The notes under the pieces are model-generated. The model had not been told where the DNA came from and made no database searches. It was given only the letters and a program-made list of their open reading frames with translations. Shown in pieces: positions 1 to 8,724 of a stretch of 64,000 nucleotides of DNA. Location: positions 1,585,069 to 1,649,068 of the forward strand of contig JAXIVH010000019.1 of assembly GCA_036785325.1 (NCBI GenBank). The letters run 5' to 3'. Position 1 is the first letter of the stretch. Each line of letters starts with the position of its first letter. The stretch is from Urophycis tenuis. Taxonomy: Eukaryota; Chordata; Actinopteri; Gadiformes; Phycidae. The position numbers were made by a program, and so were the translations under genes.

Positions 1-138
1 TTTTTTTTTTTTAAACAGAAAAGGCATACAAAACCAGTTAACAGTATTAAATCAGACTCACATTTCTTTCTTAAGCACGCATTGTGTTACAATTTCTTTT
101 GTTTTGTGTCTTTTTTTTCCCCATTAGTCACATTTGGC

Positions 139-2379
139 TTACAAGTCCATTCTCAGTACAGGTTTGCTCACTCTCCCAGACCTTGTCATAACAGAACCTT
201 CTGGTGTGTTACTTTCAGGTCCATTGTTTACACACTGTCCTTGCGGAGAGGTCTGGTGATGTGGGTCGTCCCTTTCTGACCCTGTGGGCTGTGACAGCCC
301 AATAATCTCCGTATTCCTTACTGTTGCCTGTGGCACACTTTGTATGTGCCGTCTATTTCTCCTGATCTCTCCTCCTCTTGGTGTGTTTAGCCGATATGAG
401 CGCTGTGTACAGCTCTCACTGATGACGGATGCTGGCCCTCTCCACCCCTTCTCTCCGTCCAGTTTCAGCAACACATGATCCCCAGGCCAAAGCTGTGACA
501 ACTCTTTAGCTCCATGTCTCCTGTTGAAGTAGAATGCCTGTTGCTGTTTGGCCTCTGCGTCTCTGCGTCTGACGAGGTCATTATCTGGCAACTTGGGTAC
601 CAAATTCCTCTTGAGCGTTGGGAGAGTGGTTCTGATTTTACGGCCCATGAGTAATTCTGCTGGGCTCACCCCTGTTGAAGCAGTCGGTGTTGCTCTGTAG
701 CACATCAATGCTAACACTGGGTCATCCTGTTTGAGTATGCGCTTAGCAGCTTGCACAGCACGCTCCACGTGTCCATTACCCTGTGGGTTGTGTGGGCTGG
801 ACGTAATGTGCTCAACATCATATTGTCTGCAAAAGTCCTTCCAGGCTTCACTACTGTAACAGGCCCCATTATCACTCTGGATCTGGTCTGGGGTCCCGAA
901 TCTAGCAAACGTAGCCTTCAGTACTTTAACAACCTGCTCTGTTGTGGTAGAGGTCAACTGTAATATCTCAAGGTACCGTGAGTAATAGTCTGATACCACA
1001 CAGTAGTGTTTGCCATTATGTTCACACAGGTCTGTTGCTAACTTCTGCCACAGACGTTCGGGTAAGGGGGTTGGCTGCAATGGCTCCCTACGCTGTGTGC
1101 GTCTGTTTGTCTGGCAAAAGTGGCATGTTTCCACCCTCTGTTTGATATCAGCTGATATTTTGGGCCACCACACTGTCTCTTGGGCTCTTTCCCTACACTT
1201 AGACAAGCTTTGGTGTCCCTCATGAATGCGCCCTAGCATCTCTTGTCTCATGGACTGTGGAATCACAATGCGACATCCTAGTGTCACAAGGCCCTCACAT
1301 ATTGACAATGAGTCTTTCACCGCGTAATAGTCTCTTACACTGAATGGTGTGCTACTCATTTTTTTAGGCCATCCGTCTGTGATCAGCTTCCATACGTTCT
1401 GTAGCTGCTCATCCTCCTGCGTAGCCGCTCTGATCATATCCAGTTTTTGCTGTGACACAGGCCAACTGTGAGTAACCGCATTCACATGAGACTCAATGAT
1501 CTTCTCTGTGGTGTTGGCCCTGCTCTCTACAGGGCTGCGCGACAGGGTATCTGCAATGACCAGGGTCTTCCCCGGCGCATATTCCGCTCTAGCATTGAAC
1601 CGCATCAGCCGCATCAGGAGTCGCTGGCACCTCACTGGCACCGTGTCCAGGTCTTTGCTGTTAATCAGTGGCACCAGTGGCTTGTTGTCAGTGATGAGTC
1701 GGAAACTGTCCATGCCAACCAGGTACTTTTGGAACCTCTCACAGGCCCACACTCCTGCTAAGCATTCCTTCTCGATCTGTGCATATCTGGTCTCTGCATC
1801 TGACAGTCTCCTAGAGCAGTATGCGACAGGTTTCCAGCTTTCACCATTGTGCAGCTGTAGAAGGACAGCCCCTATCCCATAGCTGCTTGCGTCAGCTGAG
1901 ACAGCCGTTTCTCTTTGTGGGTCATAGTGAGCCAAGACAGGTGAGGTGATAAAGTCTTCCTTCAGTCTCTGGAACGCTTGCTGTTGTGGCTGACCCCATG
2001 TCCACATGTTTTTCTCTTTCAGCAATTCATACAGAGGACCAGCAGCTGATGCCAGGTCTGGAATATATTTCGACATGTAGTTAATCATGCCTAGCACACG
2101 TTTTAACTCGTGCACGTTTGTGGGTGCTTTTAGCTCACCGATAGCACTGATTTTGCTCGGGTCTGCTCGTACCCCACTGGCATCCACGATGTGGCCCAGC
2201 AAGCGCAGCTCTGCCTGTCTATACATACATTTCTCCTCGTTCAGTGTCAGGCCCACCTGCTCCATTCTCTCTAGTGTGCCCTGCAGGTGTTGATCGTGTG
2301 TTGTCATGTCCTTGCCGTGGACAATCACATCATCCATGTACACTGCCACGCCCTCGAGTCCCTCCAGCAGCTCATTCAT
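139..2379 (-). pseudogene. gypsy pol, second part: RT C-terminal half, RNase H, integrase
   Basis: This 746-codon open stretch continues in the same frame as the upstream gag-RT stretch, from which it is separated by a single TAG at 2386-2388. The YMDD box of RT is at residues 14-17. RNase H follows with its first catalytic Asp near 163. The integrase has an HHCC zinc site (about 385-422) and catalytic D450, D503 and E539, the last two 35 residues apart (DDE). All visible catalytic residues of this half are intact. The first methionine is probably internal rather than a real start. This is an LTR-retrotransposon polyprotein, not a host gene. Confidence 0.9.
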
Positions 2380-2385
2380 TTTCCG

Positions 2386-4032
2386 CTAGAAAATCTCTGG
2401 TGCAATATTTATCCCAAACGGCAGCCGCTTAAAACAGTACCTTCCAAAAGGCTTCATGAAGGTTGTCAGGAGACTACTGTCTTCATGTAGAGGTATCTGC
2501 CAGAAGCCGGATGCTGCATCCAGAGATGTAAAGACTGTAGAGCCCGACAGCTTGGCTAGAGTCTCCTCTGTCGTTGGCAGCTGGTATCTCTCTCTTCTGA
2601 GGTTGTCGTTGAGCTTTTGGAGTGCAACGCAGATCCTCACTGCTCCTGTTGGTTTCATGACTGGCACCATGGGTGCGCACCAGTCAGTGGGTTGTGTGAC
2701 TTTCACGATCACACCCTGCTCTTCCATTCTCTGGAGCTCCATCTGGACTTTGGGCAGGAGTGGTAGGGGGACCCTTCTGGCAGTGTGTACAGCATATGGT
2801 ACAGCTCCGTCTTTCAGGTGGATCCTAACAGGGTATGTTTTCATTGTCCCCTGAAGACCTGATGCTACCTTGACCTGCTGTACTCTCTTAACCAGCCCCA
2901 TCTCTACTGCTGTCTCTCTGCCTAGCAGGTTGCTGACTGTAAGCCCTCTTGCCACATAAACAGTGAAAATGTACTTCCTCTGCTTGTGAAGTGTACTGGC
3001 TGTAAACTGCCTCATTATATCCAGTGCCCCACCCGGACTGTCTAGTAATCCCTTAGACTCTATGAGCTGTCTTTTGGGTCTGAGTGCTCTGAATGTCTCT
3101 AGGTTCATCACAGTAACGTCGGCCCCTGTGTCAATCCTGAACTTAACCGAAGTATGTCCTATTTTTATCATTTCTGACCAGTGGGCTGCACTGCCCTTGT
3201 TTATCTTGTTTACTGCCCCCAGGTAAAAGCTTTCCTCATCCTCATTACTGTCCTGAGAGACTTCCCTCACTGACTTAGAAAAACACAGTCTTTCCCAGTG
3301 GCCTTTTCTCCCACATTTCCTACATTCTGTGTCTAATGCTGGGCATTTGGCTTGGCTATTATGCTTTTCTTTACCGCACCTGCGACATTTATTGTCTCCC
3401 GAGGCAGCTTGGTCCCCCCTGCCACTCGTCTGGTGGGCAGGCTGCCTCTCTCCTCTTTTCCACGGCCGCCGCTGTGTCACTTCCTGGACGTTAAGCGATG
3501 CTTGTTGCAGCTGTTTGCACATCTGCTCCTCGACGTCCTCCGCTTGTCTCACCATCTGTATCGCTTTTTCTAGCGTGAGGTCGGGCATCAATTGCAGTCG
3601 CTTGGACAGTTCTTTGTCGCGGATGCCTATGACCAATCTGTCCCTGATATTTTCATGTTTTGATTGTCCAAAGTCACAGTTCTCACTAAGCTCGTAGAGG
3701 GTTCTGATGTATGACTCAACCATTTCTCCCTGTTTTTGCCCTCGTAGGTAGAAGCACGCTCTTTCGTGTATAAGGTTCTTTTTCGGTATGAAGTAGGCGT
3801 CGTATTTGGCTAGCACTGTGGCGTAATCATCTTCCTTCTCCCCCTCAGCAAAGACGAAGGTCTTGAAGATATTCTCCGCTTCACTGGCATAAATGAGAGT
3901 GCTAAGCTGGACTTCTCCGTCTTCGGCACCCAACTTTACAGCCGACCGGTACCGCGAAAATCTCTGTCTCCAGGCTGGCCATTCCGCCGGTCGCTCAAAG
4001 TTGAACTTTTCAGGTGGGTTAAATTTCGCCAT
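2386..4032 (-). pseudogene. gypsy gag, protease and RT N-terminal half, ended by nonsense codon
   Basis: The 548-codon frame starts at an ATG just inside the 5' LTR/primer-binding site. Residues 1-200 are gag-like. Two zinc knuckles follow at about 216-230 (CX2CX4HX5C) and 237-250 (CX2CX4HX4C). The protease DTG is at 301-303. RT begins near 412, with catalytic motif A (LDAASGF) at 504-510. The conserved N-terminal RT box reads CVALQKLN, where an Asp is usual in the third place, a possible second lesion. The frame ends at a TAG within RT, and the same frame resumes at once downstream, so one substitution probably inactivated it. Confidence 0.9.
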
Positions 4033-4050
4033 CGTAACGGTTCTTTCACT

Positions 4051-4066
4051 CAGACTTCTGACACCA
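4051..4066 (-). other. Primer-binding site of the gypsy element
   Basis: Immediately inside the 5' LTR the minus strand reads TGGTGTCAGAAGTCTG. The first 13 bases are complementary to the 3' end of a vertebrate tRNA-Leu(CAG), as I recall that sequence. A tRNA-Leu primer is therefore inferred. The position next to the LTR end is seen directly. Confidence 0.6.
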
Positions 4067-4281
4067 TGTCAAATAAACGGAGACTTAGTATAGTTGTCAG
4101 GATTCTACAGGAGTCCCGGTTTATTTGTGACGAAGGGCACAACAGTGATAGACTTATATCAACCATAACAAGCCGCTAACTGCCACTGCAAGCAGGCTGG
4201 ACTGACGTCACCTGCAGGGGTAGAGCAGTCCTATGGGTTATCACTTCTGTCACTCAACCAGTATAGTTCAATAACTTGACA
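4067..4281 (-). repeat. 5' LTR of the gypsy element (215 bp)
   Basis: On the minus strand it begins TGTCAAG and ends TTTGACA, giving a TGTCAA/TTGACA inverted terminal repeat. An AATAAA lies near its 3' end. It is followed directly by the primer-binding site. Confidence 0.85.
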
Positions 4282-4390
4282 TCTCCCCCTCAAATCAACT
4301 CTCCTCTCAAACAATAACAGACAACTCTTTAACACTTTTCTCCCAGACAATATTACAATGAACCAAACTTTTTTTCATTAACTTTTGTTA

Positions 4391-4478
4391 ATGTTAATGT
4401 TAATGTTAATGTTAACGTGCTGCCGCTGCTCAGGTGACGAACGGCTGCGTCCGTTTCCCGGCTCTCTGTTGCTCTCAG
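4391..4478 (+). other. tapbp: Hexanucleotide (TTAATG)n and possible tapasin signal-peptide region
   Basis: Four to five TTAATG units, read in the tapasin frame, would encode alternating Met-Leu, followed by a Cys-rich stretch running in frame into the N-terminal exon. A 45-bp segment, 4434-4478, has GT and AG ends and could be a very short intron, but it is also open in frame. Whether this is a real start is unknown; the ancestral signal-peptide exon may have been lost or lie beyond the gypsy insertion. Confidence 0.3.
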
Positions 4479-4643
4479 CGGGCCGTGGAGGCGACTGTCC
4501 CGCGGTGGAGTGCTGGTTCGTCCGGGAGAATCCGGGGGAGGGTTTGAGGCATGAACGGTCTCTGCTTCACGTCAGGACGTCCGCCAACAGCCGCTCTGAA
4601 GAGACGCTGGCGGAACCGTCCGACAGAGTCTACCGCGTGACCG
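4479..4643 (+). CDS. tapbp: Tapasin exon, N-terminal domain part 1
   Basis: A pyrimidine-rich acceptor ends at 4478 and a GTGAGT donor starts at 4644. The 165-bp exon is phase 1 to phase 1. It encodes DCPAVECWFVRENPG, matching the start of mature tapasin with its first conserved cysteine. No lesion is seen in this exon. Confidence 0.8.
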
Positions 4644-4709
4644 GTGAGTGGGACTGAAGAACCAGTCGTTTATATGTGATGGAGTCGCCGTGGTAGTTGT
4701 TAGGACTCC

Positions 4710-4743
<34 letters not shown>

Positions 4744-4857
4744 TGGTGTGTGTGTGTGTGTGTGTGTTGTCCATGTCAGGTAAATCATGACTTGTGAGAA
4801 TAACATTCCATCTCCTCTCTCTCTCTCTCTCTCTCTCTCCTCCACCTCTCCATCCAG

Positions 4858-5105
4858 ACGGCGCCACCTCTCTGTGTCACCCCTCTCTCCACCCTCCCCA
4901 GGACTCTCTGATCAAACCCAAGTGTGAGCTCCACCCCTTCCTCCCCCAGCCGGCCGATGTCCAATGGGCCGCCTCGTGAACTGACTCCCCCGCAGCCCCG
5001 CCCACCTGCAGGCTGATTGGCTGTCTGCCTCCCCCCTGGGCCTCCGCGGGGAGCTGGTTCTGTCCACGGTCACACGCACTGCCACGGCAACCAGCCAGTA
5101 CAACG
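4858..5105 (+). pseudogene. tapbp: Tapasin exon, N-terminal domain part 2, two frameshifts
   Basis: The acceptor follows a CT-repeat pyrimidine tract (4811-4857) and the donor is at 5106. The frame encodes KCELHPFLPQPADVQW, then hits TGA at 4978-4980. Similarity continues in the next frame (LTPPQPRPP) and then, after another shift near 5013, as DWLSASPLGLRGELVLS. The exon is 248 bp where 246 would keep phase 1. The Cys at 4923-4925 matches the residue that in mammalian tapasin forms the mixed disulfide with ERp57. Confidence 0.75.
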
Positions 5106-5185
5106 GTACTGTTGACATGAGAAGAGATCAGTGTGTTTCTACTGTGGTGTTGGAATGATGGAATGATTTAAAACACCATCTCTGT

Positions 5186-5715
5186 CACCAGGATGTACTG
5201 GGCCTGGAGTAGAAATACTTTGTAACTGTACTCTAGTATCTATCACCAGGATGTACTGGGCCTGGAGTAGAAATACTTTGTAACTGTACTCTAGTATCTA
5301 TCACCAGGATGTACTGGGCCTGGAGTAGAAATACTTTGTAACTGTACTCTAGTATCTATCACCAGGATGTACTGGGCCTGGAGTAGAAATACTTTGTAAC
5401 TGTACTCTAGTGTCTATCACCAGGATGTACTGGGCCTGGAGTAGAAATACTTTGTAACTGTACTCTAGTATCTATCACCAGGATGTACTGGGCCTGGAGT
5501 AGAAATACTTTGTAACTGTACTCTAGTGTCTATCACCAGGATGTACTGGGCCTGGAGTAGAAATACTTTGTAACTGTACTCTAGTATCTATCACCAGGAT
5601 GTACTGGGCCTGGAGTAGAAATACTTTGTAACTGTACTCTAGTATCTATCACTAGGATGTACTGGGCCTGGAGTAGAAATACTTTGTAACTATACTCTAG
5701 TATCTATCACCAGGA
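5186..5715 (+). repeat. 58-bp minisatellite, about nine copies
   Basis: Units starting CACCAGGATGTACTGGGCC recur every 58 bp from 5186 to 5650, with a partial tenth. Copies differ by one or two bases. It lies in a tapasin intron. Confidence 0.95.
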
Positions 5716-5798
5716 TATAGGGTTCTTATTTATTAATCTATACTTTTATCTTCCTGCTACTCTGCTACATTTCCCATACGTTGATGTAGCCGATGTAA

Positions 5799-5909
5799 GG
5801 AATAATGCACTGGGAGCAAGTCAGCTCTGAGGACATAACCTCTCACAGGGCTGCTAGCTTACCCTGTGGGGTTATGTACCATATCTCACCAGCTCCCAGC
5901 GCATTATCC
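5799..5909 (+). repeat. Imperfect foldback element, about 110 bp
   Basis: GGAATAATGCACTGGGAGC at the left is mirrored by GCTCCCAGCGCATTATCC at the right, with further inner pairing (ACATAACC with GGTTATGT, CACAGGG with CCCTGTG). It resembles a hairpin MITE. The rest of the intron to 6746 shows only a short hairpin (6114-6153) and no gene. Confidence 0.65.
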
Positions 5910-6113
5910 TGCTGATGTCACAGCTCACTCCACCAGGTGAGTCATGCACGCTGTGGATTATGTTGACTGTGAAATGTTATTAGAAATCATAACCTAATGC
6001 AGGCAGGAGCTGTTGTTTTATCTTTTGTTGACCTTGTTGAAATATCATCACTCATCTCAACAGGTATCATGAATCATAATCATAAGAAAGTTCATACCTT
6101 TTCCTCTGGTACT

Positions 6114-6153
6114 ACAGTAGGATATAAAGGCTTTAACCTTTATATCCTACTGT
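6114..6153 (+). repeat. Perfect 17-bp inverted repeat hairpin
   Basis: ACAGTAGGATATAAAGG and its exact reverse complement are separated by six bases (CTTTAA). Confidence 0.8.
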
Positions 6154-6746
6154 ATAGGTTATAAAGACCTATACAGGAAAGGAGAACATGAGAAAATGTA
6201 CAAAACAAATCAAGCTTTACTTCCTCACAAACTCACTCTACCAAGTCAGAAGCCTGCCCAGTAGCCCCGTCTCTCAGCCAGGAGATGGCGCCATTGGTGG
6301 AGCTTTCATCTTCATTGTCACTCTCTGTCATCACTAACAGCAATCCCACGTTCAGTACCACAGTCTTCATCAGACCAACTCACAGCAGAGGAGAACAGGG
6401 TGGATGCAGGACTCTTTACTCAGACGCAGTGCAGGCACCACGGGCAGTCACTGAGACACTGGGACAAGAAGTTAACCTGAGGGATTGTTTGGTCACTGTT
6501 GTTCCAATCTTATGTAGGCCTACTGCGTTATCGAATTGAAATGTATAACGTTGGGTTGTTATGAAAAGAGAAAAGAAAAAAAGAAAAATCTATACAACAT
6601 ATGTGACTAACTGTAGAAGGAGCTCATGGGAGTCTGGACACTGGCCCAGTCGCCCATACGGTGAGTCCGGCCCTGCTGTGGTCTCGTTGTCTCTCTGTCA
6701 CTCCCTCTCTCCTCACCGCCACCCTCTCTCCCCCGTCTCTCTGTAG

Positions 6747-7076
6747 TGGTACTGAGCGTGCTCAGTGGACTGCCGGTGATAGACTGCCGGTTCTGGGTGG
6801 ACCCCTCGTCACCGCTGTCTGCGGGGGGCTTCGCCGTGGAGTGGGGCTACCAGTTCAGGGCCGAGGGCCGCCTGGTCCTGGCCTACGACGGTAAAACGGA
6901 CCGCTTGGCCGACGCCCGGCAGGAAGGGGCGGCGCTGGACTTGGCCGGCCTCCACGGGACAGGAAACGCATCGCTGATCCTGCAGGAAGCCGAGGCGTGC
7001 CACTCGGGGACGTACATCTGCACCGTGCACCTGCCCTACCTGCTGGCCCAGGTGTCTGTGGAGCTGGAGGTGGTAG
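6747..7076 (+). CDS. tapbp: Tapasin IgV-like exon
   Basis: The 330-bp exon is phase 1 to phase 1, with acceptor TGTAG at 6742-6746 and first donor at 7077. It encodes an Ig-like domain with both cysteines (VIDCRFW and TYICTVHLPY), the latter followed by LLAQVSVELEV, characteristic of tapasin. The reading frame is intact and stays open through a downstream minisatellite to 7480. The exon end and donor are themselves the first copy of that minisatellite. Confidence 0.85.
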
Positions 7077-7451
7077 GTGAGGACCTGAGCTCTGATGATG
7101 TCATAGAGCTGGAGGTGGTAGGTGAGGACCTGAGCTCTGATGATGACATAGAGCTGGAGGTGGTAGGTGAGGACCTGAGCTCTGATGATGTCATAGAGCT
7201 GGAGGTGGTAGGTGAGGACCTGAGCTCTGATGATGTCATAGAGCTGGAGGTGGTAGGTGAGGACCTGAGCTCTGATGATGTCATAGAGCTGGAGGTGGTA
7301 GGTGAGGACCTGAGCTCTGATGATGTCATAGAGCTGGAGGTGGTAGGTGAGGACCTGAGCTCTGATGATGTCATAGAGCTGGAGGTGGTAGGTGAGGACC
7401 TGAGCTCTGATGATGTCATAGAGCTGGAGGTGGTAGGTGAGGACCTGAGCT
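7061..7451 (+). repeat. 45-bp minisatellite duplicating a splice donor nine times
   Basis: Nine copies (the last partial) of a 45-bp unit contain the last bases of the IgV exon, the donor GTAG/GTGAGG and 5' intron sequence. The unit is a multiple of three with no stop, so each donor is in the same phase and reading through adds 15 acidic residues per unit. Confidence 0.95.
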
Positions 7452-7663
7452 TTCTTTGTGAGACAAAGAGTCCCAGGTGAACCAGTGACGTCCGTGATTA
7501 GTTGAGATTCAAGTCAGGTAGGAGGACCTGACAGAGGACACCCTGGACTAGAGGAGTCTGTATTGTTGTGGCCAGCAGAGAGAATCCTGGTCCCAATGCC
7601 ACCACAGTATTGATGAACGATGAAGAACCTTCACATGGCTACCTTCATGTGTTCACCCTGCAG

Positions 7664-7988
7664 AGCCTCCCTCCCTCTCCATCAGCCCCTCTCCTCTGCC
7701 CCTCGCCGTCCCTGGCCAGGTGCTCAGCGTCCGGGGCGAGGCGTCCGGCTTCACCCCCCTCCCCCTGGAGCTGAGCTGGGAGTTCAGGAGGGCGGGCGGA
7801 GCCACCGTGGCCCTGGGGGGGGGGGGGGGGCGTCCTGTCTGGCCACCGGGAGGCCCAGGACGGCACCTACACCCAGAGCAGCCGGCTGGAGCTGGACACC
7901 AGCACCCTGGGCAGGGGAGGAGAGCTGCTGTGTGTGGCCCAACACCAAGGGGGGACCAGGAGCTCCAGGGTGGCCTTAGAGGTCATAG
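7664..7988 (+). pseudogene. tapbp: Tapasin IgC-like exon with poly-G frameshift
   Basis: Acceptor CTGCAG ends at 7663 and the donor GTGAGA starts at 7989. It encodes an IgC1-type domain: SGFTPLPLELSWEF, then after a run of 16 G (7815-7830) the match resumes in the next frame as SGHREAQDGTYTQSS and ends ELLCVAQHQGG. The exon is 325 bp where 324 would keep phase 1, so the run carries one extra G or an equivalent error. The first Ig cysteine position reads Gly (GGC, one base from TGC); the second Cys is present. Confidence 0.75.
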
Positions 7989-8018
7989 GTGAGACCAGAT
8001 GGATGCTCCCAGTCTATA

Positions 8019-8505
8019 GGAACACACCTGTAGGAACACACCTGGAGGAACACACCTGGAGGAACACACCTGTAGGAACACACCTGTAGGAACACACCTG
8101 AAGGAACACACCTGTAGGAACACACCTGTAGGAACACACCTGAAGGAACACACCTGTATGAACACACCTGGAGGAACACACCTGTAGGAACACACCTGGA
8201 GGAACACACCTGGAGGAACACACCTTTAGGAACACACCTGGAGGAACACACCTGTAAGAACACACCTGTATGAACATACCTGTAGGAACACACCTGTAGG
8301 AACACACCTGTAGGAACACACCTGTAGGAACACACCTGTAGGAACACACCTGTATGAACATACCTGGAGGAACACACCTTTAGGAACACACCTGGAGGAA
8401 CACACCTTTAGGAACACACCTGTAGGAACACACCTGTAGGAACACACCTGTAAGAACACACCTGTATGAACATACCTGGAGAAACACTCCTGTATCTATT
8501 GACAC
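8019..8505 (+). repeat. 14-bp minisatellite, about 34 copies
   Basis: Tandem TAGGAACACACCTG-type units with single-base variants (TGGA, TGAA, TTTA). It fills the intron between IgC and membrane exons. Open frames here are artefacts of the repeat. Confidence 0.95.
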
Positions 8506-8692
8506 ACCTTTATGAATACAACGGTGAACTATTCCATGTTTCAAGCCTTTCTGTAAAAAACACATGAATGGAGTTTAGAGTTGTGAGTATCAAGGAGATA
8601 AGGAACAGAAGGTGAATGTTGGGTGGAGCCCAACAGTGACGTGGTCCTGGGTGCAGACTGAACTGTGGAGTGTTGTGTTTGGTGTGTTTCAG

Positions 8693-8724
8693 GGTTCAGC
8701 AGCCCCACCATCCAGGACTCCATG
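8693..8724 (+). pseudogene. tapbp: Tapasin membrane exon, 5' piece
   Basis: After acceptor TTTCAG the exon encodes GFSSPTIQDSM, matching the tapasin juxtamembrane start, and is cut by a transposon whose ATG target duplication is 8722-8724. Joined across the insertion to 11518, the exon is 96 bp and keeps phase 1. Confidence 0.8.

Larger units (their letters stand above)
1..4281 (-). mobile_element. Ty3/gypsy LTR retrotransposon, 3' LTR outside the window
   Basis: A gag-pol reading frame on the minus strand is preceded by a 215-bp LTR (4067-4281) and a primer-binding site. Domain order is gag, two zinc knuckles, protease, RT, RNase H, integrase, as in Ty3/gypsy. The matching 3' LTR would lie below position 1; only a pyrimidine run (109-122, purine on the minus strand) is seen there. 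The 5' LTR ends only about 200 bp from the first recognisable tapasin exon, so the insertion may have displaced that gene's promoter and true first exon. The coding region is open except for one TAG. Confidence 0.9.

Noticed and set aside
5186..5715. CRISPR-like array of regularly spaced repeats
   Set aside because: The full 58-bp period is conserved, with no unique spacers.
7036..7419. Minus-strand Ser/Thr-rich repeat protein of 127 codons
   Set aside because: Shadow of the 45-bp tapasin intron/exon minisatellite on the other strand.
8019..8505. CRISPR-like array of short repeats
   Set aside because: The units are contiguous 14-mers without spacers, in a vertebrate intron; it is a minisatellite.
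7976..8565. Several frames of repeated Val-Cys-Ser and Val-Phe-Leu-Gln
   Set aside because: Product of the 14-bp minisatellite read in different phases.
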